In this document: positions 1-10,245 of the stretch, piece after piece
Position numbering within the stretch: the first letter of the stretch is position 1
How the letters are laid out: the number at the start of each line of letters is the position of its first letter
NCBI GenBank assembly: GCA_037367405.1
Contig: JAZKJV010011400.1
Coordinates: 3,594,501 to 3,658,500, forward strand
DNA length: 64,000 nt
Direction of reading: 5' to 3'
DNA from: Ottelia alismoides
Lineage: Eukaryota; Streptophyta; Magnoliopsida; Alismatales; Hydrocharitaceae
Notes under the pieces: generated by a model
Seen by the model: the letters and a program-made list of their open reading frames with translations, nothing else
The model's database searches: none
What the model was told of the DNA's origin: nothing
Translations under genes and position numbers: made by a program

Positions 1-163
1 CCAACTGCGCAACCTGGTCGGCAATCTCTTTGGCTGCTGATTGACTGGTCACGTAGTTGATCACGACATCGGCCCCAGCCTGAGCCAAGCGCAGCGCGGT
101 GGCGCGACCAATTCCGCGCGAGCCGCCGGTGACTAAGGCTACCTGGTTGGTCAAGTCGATCAT
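1..163 (-). CDS. SDR-family oxidoreductase (FabG-like), 3' part outside window
   Basis: Only the first 54 or so codons are inside the window; the gene continues past coordinate 1. The N-terminus ([20 protein letters not shown]) has the TGxxxGIG Rossmann motif of classical short-chain dehydrogenases, followed by a helix and a second strand ending VVINY, as in 3-oxoacyl-carrier-protein reductases. The ATG overlaps the TGA of the upstream Rieske gene as ATGA, which indicates translational coupling and membership of the PKS operon. The likely job is NAD(P)H-dependent reduction or oxidation of a keto or hydroxy group on the polyketide/lipid product. The catalytic Ser-Tyr-Lys residues lie outside the window, so the substrate cannot be judged. 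Confidence 0.85.
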   Translation of the reverse strand, partial: MIDLTNQVALVTGGSRGIGRATALRLAQAGADVVINYVTSQSAAKEIADQVAQL

Positions 164-1347
164 GAGCGAGAACTTTCTGATGTCTGGCAACGATTCAAAT
201 CAGCATGGCCGACAGACGCAGTTGCAGCCTCGGCACTAGAGATGGCTTGGGTGAGAAAAGATTGGAATGCGTGAATGCGTTCTTCGCAACGCCCCAGAAT
301 ACCACTGTGAGGACTCTGTTCCAAACCCTGTTGAATGGATCGGAACATGCCTAAATCCTCTTTGAGGATATGTTTGTTCAGGCCAGCCGTCAGTTTGCCC
401 CACAGCCAGGCCAGCGGTTGCATGGTTTGCCGCGAGGCTGCTGGCTGACGACCAAACTGACGTACGACAGCCCGCGATTGTGTACCACCGGTCGGCATGA
501 TGCAGTGGCACAGGCTCATCGCATCGGTGAACGAGAACAGCAGATTGGGGAACACATGGTGTTGCGAATACCCGCGCGTGTCAGCATGGCCTAGCCAACG
601 CACGACACTTCCTTCGGCTTGCTGAAAGAAGGCATCGATTCGCGAATGGGGACTGAAGGGTAGTTTCGCAAAGAAGGCCGTCCGATTGGCCAGCAGCAAG
701 TGGTCGGACTTCTCTTCGCCTGGATCGACCTTGAAGGTGTGCGGATGCACTGCCGGTACATGATAGGCTTCTAACGAGTTCTCGATGGGTACCTTCCAAT
801 TGGCCGGATAATCAGGATTCCAGCGCAGTCTTAATTGCCATTGGCTACCGAATCGCGACTGCAGGAATTCATAAAAGTCTTGCCCCAGGAACTGCTGCAA
901 GGCGGGAGCTGCCGGCGATAGGCAGACGAACACGAGTTGGCCGACTGTTTCAAGGCGATAGGCAGGCAGGCAGAGTTTTTCGCGTTCGAATGGCACAAAG
1001 TTCTTGGGCTCGGGAATGCGTCCCGTCCTGCCGTCGGCTTGGTATTCCCAACCATGATATTGGCAGCGCATGCGAGGCGAGTTGCCAGCGGGTAGTGAAC
1101 TGATCAAGCAATGACGATGCGAGCAAACATTGGATAGCGCCCGCAGCGTACCACCAAAATTCCTCACCTGCACGGCCGCGCCAGCCACGTTGGTTGTCAG
1201 GAAGTCGCCATCGTTTGCCAGCTCCTGCGTCGTTCCCACCACGTGCCAGGTGCGTTGCATGAGCGCTAATTCGCGCACCATCTGCTCGGAGCTCGCATAG
1301 TCGCTGGGCGCGAGCAAATGAGGCAAACAGGTGGGCGATTGAAACAT
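160..1347 (-). CDS. Rieske non-heme iron oxygenase, alpha-subunit type
   Basis: The 395-residue protein has a complete Rieske [2Fe-2S] ligand set: C75-x-H77 and C95-x2-H98 (CSHRHC and CQYHGW). A C-terminal catalytic domain carries the mononuclear iron site: H196 and H201 in [11 protein letters not shown] and probably D331 in KEDLGMF. This is the layout of aromatic-ring hydroxylating and related oxygenases, so it probably uses O2 with electrons from a separate reductase, which is not seen here. There is no signal peptide, so it is cytoplasmic. Its ATG overlaps the PKS stop (TAATG) and its TGA overlaps the SDR start, so it is translated as part of the PKS operon. I infer that it hydroxylates or desaturates the PKS-derived chain; the substrate is unknown. 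Confidence 0.9.
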   Translation of the reverse strand: MFQSPTCLPHLLAPSDYASSEQMVRELALMQRTWHVVGTTQELANDGDFLTTNVAGAAVQVRNFGGTLRALSNVCSHRHCLISSLPAGNSPRMRCQYHGWEYQADGRTGRIPEPKNFVPFEREKLCLPAYRLETVGQLVFVCLSPAAPALQQFLGQDFYEFLQSRFGSQWQLRLRWNPDYPANWKVPIENSLEAYHVPAVHPHTFKVDPGEEKSDHLLLANRTAFFAKLPFSPHSRIDAFFQQAEGSVVRWLGHADTRGYSQHHVFPNLLFSFTDAMSLCHCIMPTGGTQSRAVVRQFGRQPAASRQTMQPLAWLWGKLTAGLNKHILKEDLGMFRSIQQGLEQSPHSGILGRCEERIHAFQSFLTQAISSAEAATASVGHADLNRCQTSESSRS

Positions 1348-4300
1348 TAGCGAGCTACCGAGGTTGACGGAGCAAGTTGATCTCGTGACGCATCGGTCAG
1401 CCAGGCAATCTTGTAATCGCGCACATTGACCAATACGTCTTGATTGACTCCATACAAGGTGAAGTCAAACACTGCGGTACCAGTGGTCGCTTCTCGCAAC
1501 CGCACATGTACTCTGCAGGCTTCACCAGCCCAGGGCGCTCTCCCCAGTTCGATCTCTCCAAAACCTGCCGGCAAGGCAGATCCCGGGGCCACGCGTTGCC
1601 AGGCGAGCAAACCTGTCGCAAACAAACATGCGTCGACAGCCGAACTGGGCAGTTGCCAGCCACGCACTTCGCGTCGGCCACCGGCCAGTTCGATCAGTGC
1701 CGGCGCTGTGATGCGGCCGACCAGCCCATCTTCCAACAAAGCAAATCCGCGCAAGCGTTGCAGTGGCAAACCTACATAGAACTTGGAGCCAGCCGCTGGG
1801 TATATGGGACGTTGCCAATCGATGCTTTCAGGCAATGACAACCGGGTCAGGGCCGCTGGCTGGCCCGCCAGCACAACTTCGCCGGTCATGTTCACTCGAT
1901 CGCGGTCCACCAGCCGACCATCGCGAGCATGAAAATCGCTCATCAAGCGGCACTCGATCACGGGCTCGCTACCACTGCTGGAGGTCACAACCCGCAGCGT
2001 TTGCACAGTATCGGTATAAAATCGCAGGCCTTGCAGCGCTCGCACATTGCGCAGCTTCAGTGGTTGCATATGGCCCAGGTGAGCGCGGGCCGCTTCCAGC
2101 ATCAATTCGGTACCGATGACAATCGGCAATAACGGGCGATCATCCAGGCGATGCTCAGTCAAGAACGGATCTTTGGCTGGATTGAGTTGGGCCACATGCA
2201 GCCGCTCGTTGGCGGCAGACATTTGGGGCTGTGTTTCAATCAGCGGGGTTGGTGGTGGCATATGGGCCAGCGATCGACCGGCCGCATCGACCAGCAGGTC
2301 TGGTTCGTAGAACAGGCGATAGTATCGATCATCGGTAATCAACACTTCGCTGTCTTCGCTGCCACCAGCCAATTCCTTCAGCAGATGCTCCACGCCTTCG
2401 ACTGCCGGCATGAACTGCATGTCGATCATCTCAAGGGCCAGCTTGGTCTCTGGTTTGGTCGCCATGCCGATATCGCCCCAGGCATGCCAATGAAAACCGA
2501 TGGCATGCACGGTGGGCCGTGCGACTCGCAGCCAATCCATCTGCTTGCACAACATGTCATTGGCCAGCGAGTAGTCGGTATGACCATTGGCACCGAAGCG
2601 ACCACTGATCGATCCAAAACCCACAAAGGCCTCTAACGGATCATGCCACGTGGCCTCGATCAATGACCAGGCACCATCGACTTTGGCGCCGATACATTGA
2701 TTGACCTTTTCAGGTTGCTTGCGATCAAAGCGCGCATCCTTACCAATGCCAGCGCCATGTAACACGCCATGAATGGGACCTGATATCTCGCGCACTTTAG
2801 TCAAAGTTGCGGCCACGGCTGCGCGATCCGTAACATCGCAACTGTGGTAGTGAACTTCGATACCTAACTGGGCAAAGCGGCGGAGATTACGATCGATCTC
2901 CAGTGCCTTCTCTGTGTCTTGCCACGTAGTGACCGGGTTTTTCCCTGCAGCTCGCGCAGAGGTCATCACTTGTGCCTTCAGTTCACGCAGGCCAGCATCA
3001 TCCAAGTGTCGCCAGCTATCTGCGATCGTCGGTAGTGGCTGCGTACCAATCAAGTGGAGTTTTAGCTGGTAGCGGAGTGCGATTTTTTCAGCGACATACG
3101 CCGTAATCCCGCGTGCGCCGCCTGTGCATACCCAAGTGCCACCATGCGTTATTGGCCAGCGCGTGCCGGTGGTAGCGCTCTCGTCCAGCGGTCTGGCGAT
3201 CGCCCGAACCACATGCCGTTCGCCCTGGCAGTAGGCTACTTCGACGTCAAAACTGGGGATCGAAAGTTCATGCCAGATGTTGTTGGCGATTTGTGCCGGA
3301 GAATCCTGGCAGCAAGTATCGATAACCTTGATCGGAAAGGTTCGAAAACCTTGTACCCAGCTTTCGATCAAGATGGATTTCAGCAAGCCACTGAGGGCTC
3401 CACCTTCAATCGACGGTACTTTGCCCTGCAAGCCAAAGTCGCCACCCAGGCTGGTCACAGCCACCAGGCTGGCATCATCGACCCAACCACTGGCGCAGAC
3501 GTGTTGATGCCAACGCTGGCACAACCAGTACAGGCTCATCAAGCCGACGTTGCGTCGCTTGTTCCAGGCGGTAGCGTCAAGGGTCGACTTGGCCTGCGGA
3601 TCACAGGGCGTGGTCAAAAACAAGTGGCGTATCGATTGTTGTTTAATGGCTTCATCGAATCGTCGAGCCAGTTCCGTTGGGTCATCGGTTCCTGCCCACC
3701 GTATCACTGGCACTTGAGCGCTACGCAGACGCGATTCAAGTTGAATGGCTACTGGATTGTCACCGACGATTAGCGCGGTACCTGACCATGTTGGTCGCCT
3801 GCCGGTTACCGGCCGTTGGGGCGCGGGCGCCATTCTCAAGATAAAACGTTGAGTTATCGAGGCTGGGCCATTTTCAACCGGAGTCGCCGTTGAATCGGCT
3901 GATTTGGGTGTCCAGGCGGGCAGCGGATCGGCTGGTTGGACCGATCGATCTACTGGCTGTGCCGGTGCCTTGGCGAACTGGCTCAGCGCAATTCGAGCTT
4001 CGTCCCATTCAAAGGGGCGAGGACGCAATTGAGTCCGAATAACCAACTGTTTATGTTCAGTATCGAGCATTACCAGAGCCGCTGAGCCATCGCCATGGGG
4101 TTCCGCGGCTGGCAGCGAGCCGTGCATGATGACAATCACACCATCGCGACATTCCACCAATACTCGCTGGGCAGAGCGGACATCGACACCCATCACCCAC
4201 CAATCACCGGCCAGTCGCAGTTGTCGAGTGGCTCGTTCAAACGTTGTAAGCGTCGTATTGACGCGAGCTTGCTGGGCAAGCCAATTGGCTAACTCGAGAT

Positions 4301-7300
4301 TCGTGGACGGATGACCGGCAGCATGAGCGGCGGCATTCAAACTGCCACCGGCCACTAGCAGGCCACCAGCGTTGAAATGCATCAGTCCATGGACACAGCC
4401 AGGTGTCGACCATTGCAGTTGCGTTGCTTCGGCCTGTTGACGAAGGTGCAACGCCAGTGGAACGCCGCCACCACCAATCAGCCAGGCAGGCACTTTGTAC
4501 TGGGCAACCATGCGCAATGCACCCGGTTCGATCACCGGTTCGCTGACGCTAGCAGGTTCCCAGCTAGCTTGCGCTAACAGACAGGCATCGAGAGCCATCA
4601 AGCTGACATCGGCTGCTCCGATCGCGCCGGCCAGGCGAGCCGCTTCGGCTTGTACCTGTTGTCGCTGGCCGTTGTAGTGCACTTGCTGATCATCTTCCGC
4701 CCGGCCCGGTCGGCCTGTCATGGCTTGCAGATTGGCAAATACGGCTGGCACATAGCCGGAGGTAACTGTGACCTGCCCCCAGCCTCGTTCGCTCGGTTGG
4801 CTCAGGCGAACTACTGGCAAGCCCGAAGAATTGGCAAACGGTAGCTCACTGATACCCAGGGGAACCAGTTGTCGGAACTCGTAATCGCCTTCGCTGGCTG
4901 CGGGCAGTGGCGAGGCGGTCGCCTTGGCTGCTGTTTCATGAAGCAATGGTGCAGTGGGCAGTGACGTCCCGGCCAGTGATGCATTGGCCAGTGACGCGTG
5001 GGACGGTACTGACTGTCCTGGTTGGCTGGGTGTTGAGGCCGTCAGTGGCTCTGGCACAGCCGCGGGTGTCGTTACACTAGGCTGGGCACTCACCAACCAA
5101 TCCTTGACGTTGCGCAAGGTGCGGAACTCGCTCAAGGACAAGCGTCCGCTTTCGTTGGCATCGACTGCCGGAAAGGTAAACATTTCGCGCAGCTCGCCGA
5201 ACAACTGCGCTTTCTTGATGCTATCGATACCCAGGTCAGCTTCCAGATCAGCATCCAGCTCCACAATCTCAGGTGGATAGCCCGTCTGCTCGACCACAAA
5301 GTCAACCAGGAACTGTTCTAGTTGGCTCGAACTTAGCTGAGCCTTGGAGGATTGAGAGGCCGAACTTGCCATGGGCTCGGGTGCACTCGCTTGAACGATC
5401 GGCTGTGGTGCAACTGTTACCGGTGCAGCGCTTGATGGTGCTGTTGCCTCAGGTGCGGGGGCTGAGATTGGTGAAGGCTGAGTGCTGGGGGCTGGCTGAA
5501 TGCTGGGGGCTGGCTGAGTAATTGGCTCAGCGGGAGCAGATGTGGCTGATTGCAGCAACCAATCGCCTTTGCCAGGCACTGTTACGAGCAGGTTGACGAT
5601 ATCGCGCAGTGATTTGAAGTTGTCGAGCGAAAACGTGGTTAGCGATTCCAGGTCGAAGAACTCGCGCAGTTCGCCGAACAGTTGAGCCTTCTTGATGCTG
5701 TCGATACCCAAGTCCGCCTCGATGTCCCAATCCAGTTCAATGATCTCGGCTGGGTACCCGGTCTGCTCGACTACGAAGTCAATCAAAAACGTTTCAATGG
5801 CCGCTTGAGATGCCGGGGTGTTGGGAACTGGCGCGGATATAGATATGGAGGGTAGCGAAGGTGGAGTATGTGATTCAGCGGAAGCAGGATGCATGGCCGC
5901 AGTCTGATTGGCCACTTGCACTGGTGGCAGCGTATTGGCCGGAGCGGCAGGTGTTGGCTGAACAGGGTTCGGCAGCGCGGCCACCTTTTCGCGTGGGCTG
6001 CTATGACTGGCGTTGCGTTGCCGACGAACTTGGGATGCATCGAACTGTAGGACGGGCGCCGCACTGGCAGGCATGCTCGTGGCAGCTATGGCTGGCGAAC
6101 GTAAGGCTGCGGCACGCATGCGCTCGCGACGCTGGGCGGTCGCATCGAAGTGGAGCGGTTCGATAATGGGTGGTTTGGGAGTTATCGAGTCAACCAGGCT
6201 TTGATGTTGTGTGAACAAGGGTTGCGAGCTCGTAGTGGTGGTACCGTAGACTTCCAGCCCCGCTTGCGCCGAGAGCAATTGGTAGCGATGACCGCGTTTG
6301 ACGTGGTCGGTTGACAGTACGATTAACCTTGATCCAGCGATCTGACGAGTCAATCGAGTAAGTACTTGCTGAGGACCAACCTCGATAGCCAGGCGTACGC
6401 CGTCGGCGATCAGTCGCTCGACCAAAGCGATGTAATCCAGTGGCGTAATCAGTTGAGCAACCAGCCCTTGCCGTAATTGTTGCGGATCGGCCACGTAGGT
6501 CGCCGAGACGCTGCTCAGCAGTGCAATGCGCGGTGGCTGGATGGCGATGCGCTCAAGTTGCACTGCGAATGGCTGTTGAGCTTCGGTCAGGGTACGGGTG
6601 TGGAAGGCTGCTGGCACAGCCAGGAGCCGACTGGCCAAACCTTCATTGTCGATGACTTGAGCGAATTGAGCTACAGCGGCTTGTCGTCCACCGACTACGG
6701 TTTGTTCGGGAGCATTGCGATGCGAGATGCTGACCTGGCTGTGGCTATCGCGAATCAATTGCTCGACGGTAGTCGCCGAGGCTTGAATGCTTAACATGCC
6801 ACAGGCCGCTGGCGCGTGAGCGCTGATCGAACGGCAACGATGCCAGGTGGCGATCAAGGCATTGCGAATATCCCAGCAGTTCGCAGCTAACATAGCGGCC
6901 AGCTCACCATAACTGTGGCCCGCGACTACATCGGCTGTAAAACCATGGGCTCGCAATATCGACAGCGATACATAATCGGCTACCAACATGGCGGCTTGGG
7001 TATGCCAAACGTTTTCACCAAGCTGCGAAGTCTCGCCCCAGGCAATTTGTTCAAATGTCGGTTCGCCCAGTTCCTTGAGTACTTGATTGCACTCAGCCAA
7101 GGCAGCTTGGGCCACCGAGTTGCTGGCGACTAACTCGCGCAGCATGGCCGGATACTGCGAACCTTGCCCTGGAAAGAGCCAGGCCGTTCGGCCTGTGCGC
7201 TGTTCGGGCTGCGACCAATACAAACCTTGCTCGGCCAGTGGCACTATCGAGTTGGCCTGGCCCAATTGAGCAGATAGCAACGCCGCTTTCTGACGATAGT

Positions 7301-10208
7301 CACTGGGGCTGACCACCAGGGCGGCTCGCCATTGAGTGGCAGCGCTAAAGTTCGTCAGCGATAGTCGCTGCATGTCACTCCAACCGCAGGTTGTCAGATG
7401 ATGTAGCTTCTGCGCCAAGTCATCTTTATCTGGGCTGGCCAGGCGAATAACGGACCAGCCGTCGTCGGAAACTGCGCATTGAGTTTCGTGAATGGTTGGT
7501 TGTGGTGCTACGGGCAGTTCGGTGGCTGCTTCAGGTTCACCAGCTTGGACGACGGCAACATAGTGCAAACCGCTGGCTGTCTCTTGGGTTAGCGTTACCG
7601 GGTTGGACTTTGCCGAGTCGACCAGCGATTGTTCAATCACATCGACCAGGCCTTGCGAGCCTTGCAAGTTGCCAACTGTTTGACGAGCCATTGACTGTCC
7701 TGGCGAGGCACTTGGATTGGCAGATGGAATCGCTGTGGATGATGAATGGCCGCTGCCAGCCGTGATGTCGTGAATCGTGGCTAGGATTCGATCGCCATCG
7801 GCCTGGGCATCACTCAGTCGCTTTAACAAGACCAGGGCGACACCTTCGGCAGGAATGGCCGCTTGTAACTGGCGACGCTGGCTGGCGCTGGCCGCTTCGA
7901 ACTGCTGGCGATCGATCATGCCTTGCGATAACCCGATCCGTTCGAAGCTAGCGCGGTCCAAGGCGCTCTGACCGGTGGAGCACAATACGTGATCGACGGT
8001 GCCGCTGCGCAACAGGCCGGTAGCCGCATCCAGCGCGGCCATCGCGGATGCATCGGCTGCATCGATAGCCATGGCACCGCCCATCAAATCGAAGGTCTTC
8101 GATAACCGCGATGCCAGCGTGCTGCTGGTGAATGAACCGGTTTCATCCAGCAATGCCGGATAGCGTTTGAGGAACAGTTCTTCATAATGCTGGACAATCT
8201 CAGCGGCGATCGAGGCTGAGGTCGCTTGGGCTAAGAGCCTGGTCAGTTCGCGTTTGAATTCGGGCAAACGCAAGCCTGCGTACAGGGAGTTACCAAAATC
8301 GCCTCCGAACACCGAGCCGACCACGACCGCTGTCCGCTGCTTGTTCCAAGCTCGATCGAGGTAACCAGCTTCGCGCAAGGCTTGTTCGGCTGCTTCGAGC
8401 AACATGAATTGCAGTGGGTTTGCCTGGGCAATTTGTTTGGGCGGTACCTTGTGCTTGCGCCAGTCGTAGTGGTAGTCGGTAATGTAGCCACCCACGACAT
8501 TCAGTTCGTCAGCCGGCAATCGCCGATCCGTTAGCTTTCGCCAGCGCGCCTCCGGTGGCGGACACGCTTGTGTGTGTCCCGACAAAAGCAGTCGAGCAAA
8601 GGCAGGTACATCGAGGGCACCGGGCAATACCAGGCCGCGACCGATTACGGCGATCGGTTCGAGACGCGCCTGGGGTTGATGACTTGGGCGAACCGTGGGC
8701 AGATGGTTGTCTGCCGGTGCCAGGTATTCATCGACGATCACATGGACATTCAAGCCACCGATACCAAACGCATTGACTGCAGCGCGGCGTGGTTGTCCAG
8801 CCGGCAGCGCGGGCCATGGCTCACATTGATGCGGCACATACAGCGGGATATTGGGCCAATCGATGGCTTCATTCAACTGCGTAACGTTGATCGAAGGTGG
8901 AATCGTCTGGTGCTGGATCGATAGTATGGCTTTCAACAGGCCAGCCAGGCCGGCCGTTTCGAGCGTATGTCCAATGTTCGACTTGACGCTACCGACTGGG
9001 ATACGTTTAGGGCTGCTCAGATTGGCTTGGAAGAAACCGGCCAGGGCTTCCATTTCGGTTGCATCGCCCACTTGGGTGCTGGTGGCATGAGCTTCGACCA
9101 GTTGGACGCTATCGGCGGTGATCGCTGGTGAGTAGGCACGCTCGATGGCGCTGGCTTGGCCTTCTTTGCGAGGTGCCCACAGCGATCGACCGCGGCCATC
9201 GCTGGATAGACCTATGCCACGAATCACGGCAACGATCGAATCACCGTTGGCTTGGGCTTGATCCAGTCGCTTGACAACGAAGACCACGTATCCTTCCGAA
9301 CTGATCAGCCCGTCGGCGGCCGCATCAAAGGGGCGCGATGTTCCGCTGGCACTACAGGATTGTGCATGCGAGAACAGAATCAAGCTATCGAACTTGTTGT
9401 ACGAAGCGCCACCCACGATAGCCGTGTCGATCTGGCCTGCATGCAAGGCTGTGGCTGCCAAAGCGAGGGCGACCAGCGAGGATGCACAGGCTGCATCGAT
9501 CGACATATGCGGGCCGGATAAATCGAACGCTTGATGGATAAGCCCCGCTGCGCAGCTAGCGTCAACGGTTGGGCCTCCGCCAGCCCGGCGAGCCGGACGC
9601 TGGGCTCTCAGTCTCGCCTGCAACTGTTCTTGGATTTGCTTTTGGCTGGCCGCCGGTAGCGCTTGCCACTGCGGCAGATCGGCCAGCAGGTCGATATAGT
9701 CGGAAAGCAATGTGCGATAGGCGATCTCACCGCCCAGGGTGGAACCGCCGCTATGGCCTACGTACACACCTGTACGACTGCCCTTGAGCCGGGCCTGATC
9801 GTAACCGCCATGCTGGCAAGCGCGGGCAGCGACTTCGCATAGAATCAAGTGACTGGGATCGAATTGCTGACCAGCATCCGGACTAATGGGCATCAGCGAC
9901 CAGTCGATAGGTCGCGACGAAATCAAGCCACCGACATCCGAGTAGCTTTTCCCTCGCACGCCCTTCTGGTCCGTCAAGTAGAGTTCTCGATCAACAAACT
10001 GATCGGGAAAGCGCGCAATGCCATGGTTGCCCGACTGGAGCAATTGCCAGAACTGTTGGAGATCGTCGGCCCCGGGCAAGCGGCAAGCCATGCCGATGAT
10101 TGCCAGCGGCTCATGCATCCAATTGGCCTGGCGTTCCACTTTGGGCGAAGTCATGGACATGGCGAGTAAGGACTTTGTTTCTATCGAGCTGGGGATCCCA
10201 TGCCTCAC
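1347..10208 (-). CDS. Iterative-type modular polyketide/fatty acid synthase: KS-KS(degenerate)-AT-ACP-ACP-(C45-like)-KR-DH
   Basis: The 2953-residue megasynthase has these domains. An active ketosynthase spans about 34-500 (C241 in DAACASS, H374 in EAHATS, H414 in NIGHT). A second KS fold spans about 517-825; its nucleophile is replaced by Asp (D719 in DAADAS) and its His-bearing half is missing. The acyltransferase spans about 1005-1300 (GHSYGE, S1099; H1203). Two acyl carrier domains follow a Pro/Ala-rich linker, with phosphopantetheine serines S1504 and S1663 in identical LGIDSIKKAQLFGELRE segments. A region at about 1775-2065 resembles C45/acyltransferase Ntn enzymes. The ketoreductase spans about 2140-2640 (TGGARGI, S2533, Y2546). 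The C-terminal hot-dog dehydratase has H2686 and D2859. The LGIDSIK carriers and KR-DH order recall PUFA, enediyne and heterocyst-glycolipid synthases, hence an iterative reducing enzyme. No thioesterase or enoyl reductase is seen. The start is GTG at 10208; ATG codons at residues 17, 19 and 31 are alternatives. Confidence 0.93.
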   Translation of the reverse strand: MRHGIPSSIETKSLLAMSMTSPKVERQANWMHEPLAIIGMACRLPGADDLQQFWQLLQSGNHGIARFPDQFVDRELYLTDQKGVRGKSYSDVGGLISSRPIDWSLMPISPDAGQQFDPSHLILCEVAARACQHGGYDQARLKGSRTGVYVGHSGGSTLGGEIAYRTLLSDYIDLLADLPQWQALPAASQKQIQEQLQARLRAQRPARRAGGGPTVDASCAAGLIHQAFDLSGPHMSIDAACASSLVALALAATALHAGQIDTAIVGGASYNKFDSLILFSHAQSCSASGTSRPFDAAADGLISSEGYVVFVVKRLDQAQANGDSIVAVIRGIGLSSDGRGRSLWAPRKEGQASAIERAYSPAITADSVQLVEAHATSTQVGDATEMEALAGFFQANLSSPKRIPVGSVKSNIGHTLETAGLAGLLKAILSIQHQTIPPSINVTQLNEAIDWPNIPLYVPHQCEPWPALPAGQPRRAAVNAFGIGGLNVHVIVDEYLAPADNHLPTVRPSHQPQARLEPIAVIGRGLVLPGALDVPAFARLLLSGHTQACPPPEARWRKLTDRRLPADELNVVGGYITDYHYDWRKHKVPPKQIAQANPLQFMLLEAAEQALREAGYLDRAWNKQRTAVVVGSVFGGDFGNSLYAGLRLPEFKRELTRLLAQATSASIAAEIVQHYEELFLKRYPALLDETGSFTSSTLASRLSKTFDLMGGAMAIDAADASAMAALDAATGLLRSGTVDHVLCSTGQSALDRASFERIGLSQGMIDRQQFEAASASQRRQLQAAIPAEGVALVLLKRLSDAQADGDRILATIHDITAGSGHSSSTAIPSANPSASPGQSMARQTVGNLQGSQGLVDVIEQSLVDSAKSNPVTLTQETASGLHYVAVVQAGEPEAATELPVAPQPTIHETQCAVSDDGWSVIRLASPDKDDLAQKLHHLTTCGWSDMQRLSLTNFSAATQWRAALVVSPSDYRQKAALLSAQLGQANSIVPLAEQGLYWSQPEQRTGRTAWLFPGQGSQYPAMLRELVASNSVAQAALAECNQVLKELGEPTFEQIAWGETSQLGENVWHTQAAMLVADYVSLSILRAHGFTADVVAGHSYGELAAMLAANCWDIRNALIATWHRCRSISAHAPAACGMLSIQASATTVEQLIRDSHSQVSISHRNAPEQTVVGGRQAAVAQFAQVIDNEGLASRLLAVPAAFHTRTLTEAQQPFAVQLERIAIQPPRIALLSSVSATYVADPQQLRQGLVAQLITPLDYIALVERLIADGVRLAIEVGPQQVLTRLTRQIAGSRLIVLSTDHVKRGHRYQLLSAQAGLEVYGTTTTSSQPLFTQHQSLVDSITPKPPIIEPLHFDATAQRRERMRAAALRSPAIAATSMPASAAPVLQFDASQVRRQRNASHSSPREKVAALPNPVQPTPAAPANTLPPVQVANQTAAMHPASAESHTPPSLPSISISAPVPNTPASQAAIETFLIDFVVEQTGYPAEIIELDWDIEADLGIDSIKKAQLFGELREFFDLESLTTFSLDNFKSLRDIVNLLVTVPGKGDWLLQSATSAPAEPITQPAPSIQPAPSTQPSPISAPAPEATAPSSAAPVTVAPQPIVQASAPEPMASSASQSSKAQLSSSQLEQFLVDFVVEQTGYPPEIVELDADLEADLGIDSIKKAQLFGELREMFTFPAVDANESGRLSLSEFRTLRNVKDWLVSAQPSVTTPAAVPEPLTASTPSQPGQSVPSHASLANASLAGTSLPTAPLLHETAAKATASPLPAASEGDYEFRQLVPLGISELPFANSSGLPVVRLSQPSERGWGQVTVTSGYVPAVFANLQAMTGRPGRAEDDQQVHYNGQRQQVQAEAARLAGAIGAADVSLMALDACLLAQASWEPASVSEPVIEPGALRMVAQYKVPAWLIGGGGVPLALHLRQQAEATQLQWSTPGCVHGLMHFNAGGLLVAGGSLNAAAHAAGHPSTNLELANWLAQQARVNTTLTTFERATRQLRLAGDWWVMGVDVRSAQRVLVECRDGVIVIMHGSLPAAEPHGDGSAALVMLDTEHKQLVIRTQLRPRPFEWDEARIALSQFAKAPAQPVDRSVQPADPLPAWTPKSADSTATPVENGPASITQRFILRMAPAPQRPVTGRRPTWSGTALIVGDNPVAIQLESRLRSAQVPVIRWAGTDDPTELARRFDEAIKQQSIRHLFLTTPCDPQAKSTLDATAWNKRRNVGLMSLYWLCQRWHQHVCASGWVDDASLVAVTSLGGDFGLQGKVPSIEGGALSGLLKSILIESWVQGFRTFPIKVIDTCCQDSPAQIANNIWHELSIPSFDVEVAYCQGERHVVRAIARPLDESATTGTRWPITHGGTWVCTGGARGITAYVAEKIALRYQLKLHLIGTQPLPTIADSWRHLDDAGLRELKAQVMTSARAAGKNPVTTWQDTEKALEIDRNLRRFAQLGIEVHYHSCDVTDRAAVAATLTKVREISGPIHGVLHGAGIGKDARFDRKQPEKVNQCIGAKVDGAWSLIEATWHDPLEAFVGFGSISGRFGANGHTDYSLANDMLCKQMDWLRVARPTVHAIGFHWHAWGDIGMATKPETKLALEMIDMQFMPAVEGVEHLLKELAGGSEDSEVLITDDRYYRLFYEPDLLVDAAGRSLAHMPPPTPLIETQPQMSAANERLHVAQLNPAKDPFLTEHRLDDRPLLPIVIGTELMLEAARAHLGHMQPLKLRNVRALQGLRFYTDTVQTLRVVTSSSGSEPVIECRLMSDFHARDGRLVDRDRVNMTGEVVLAGQPAALTRLSLPESIDWQRPIYPAAGSKFYVGLPLQRLRGFALLEDGLVGRITAPALIELAGGRREVRGWQLPSSAVDACLFATGLLAWQRVAPGSALPAGFGEIELGRAPWAGEACRVHVRLREATTGTAVFDFTLYGVNQDVLVNVRDYKIAWLTDASRDQLAPSTSVAR

Positions 10209-10245
10209 GCTCCGGCGGCGAGCGGCAACCTGAGCAGATTATAGC

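Noticed and set aside
1347..10208. Calling the PKS a PUFA synthase subunit (pfaA)
   Set aside because: The carriers and KR resemble PfaA, but the degenerate KS in the same chain, only two ACPs and the inserted Ntn-like domain do not fit that family.
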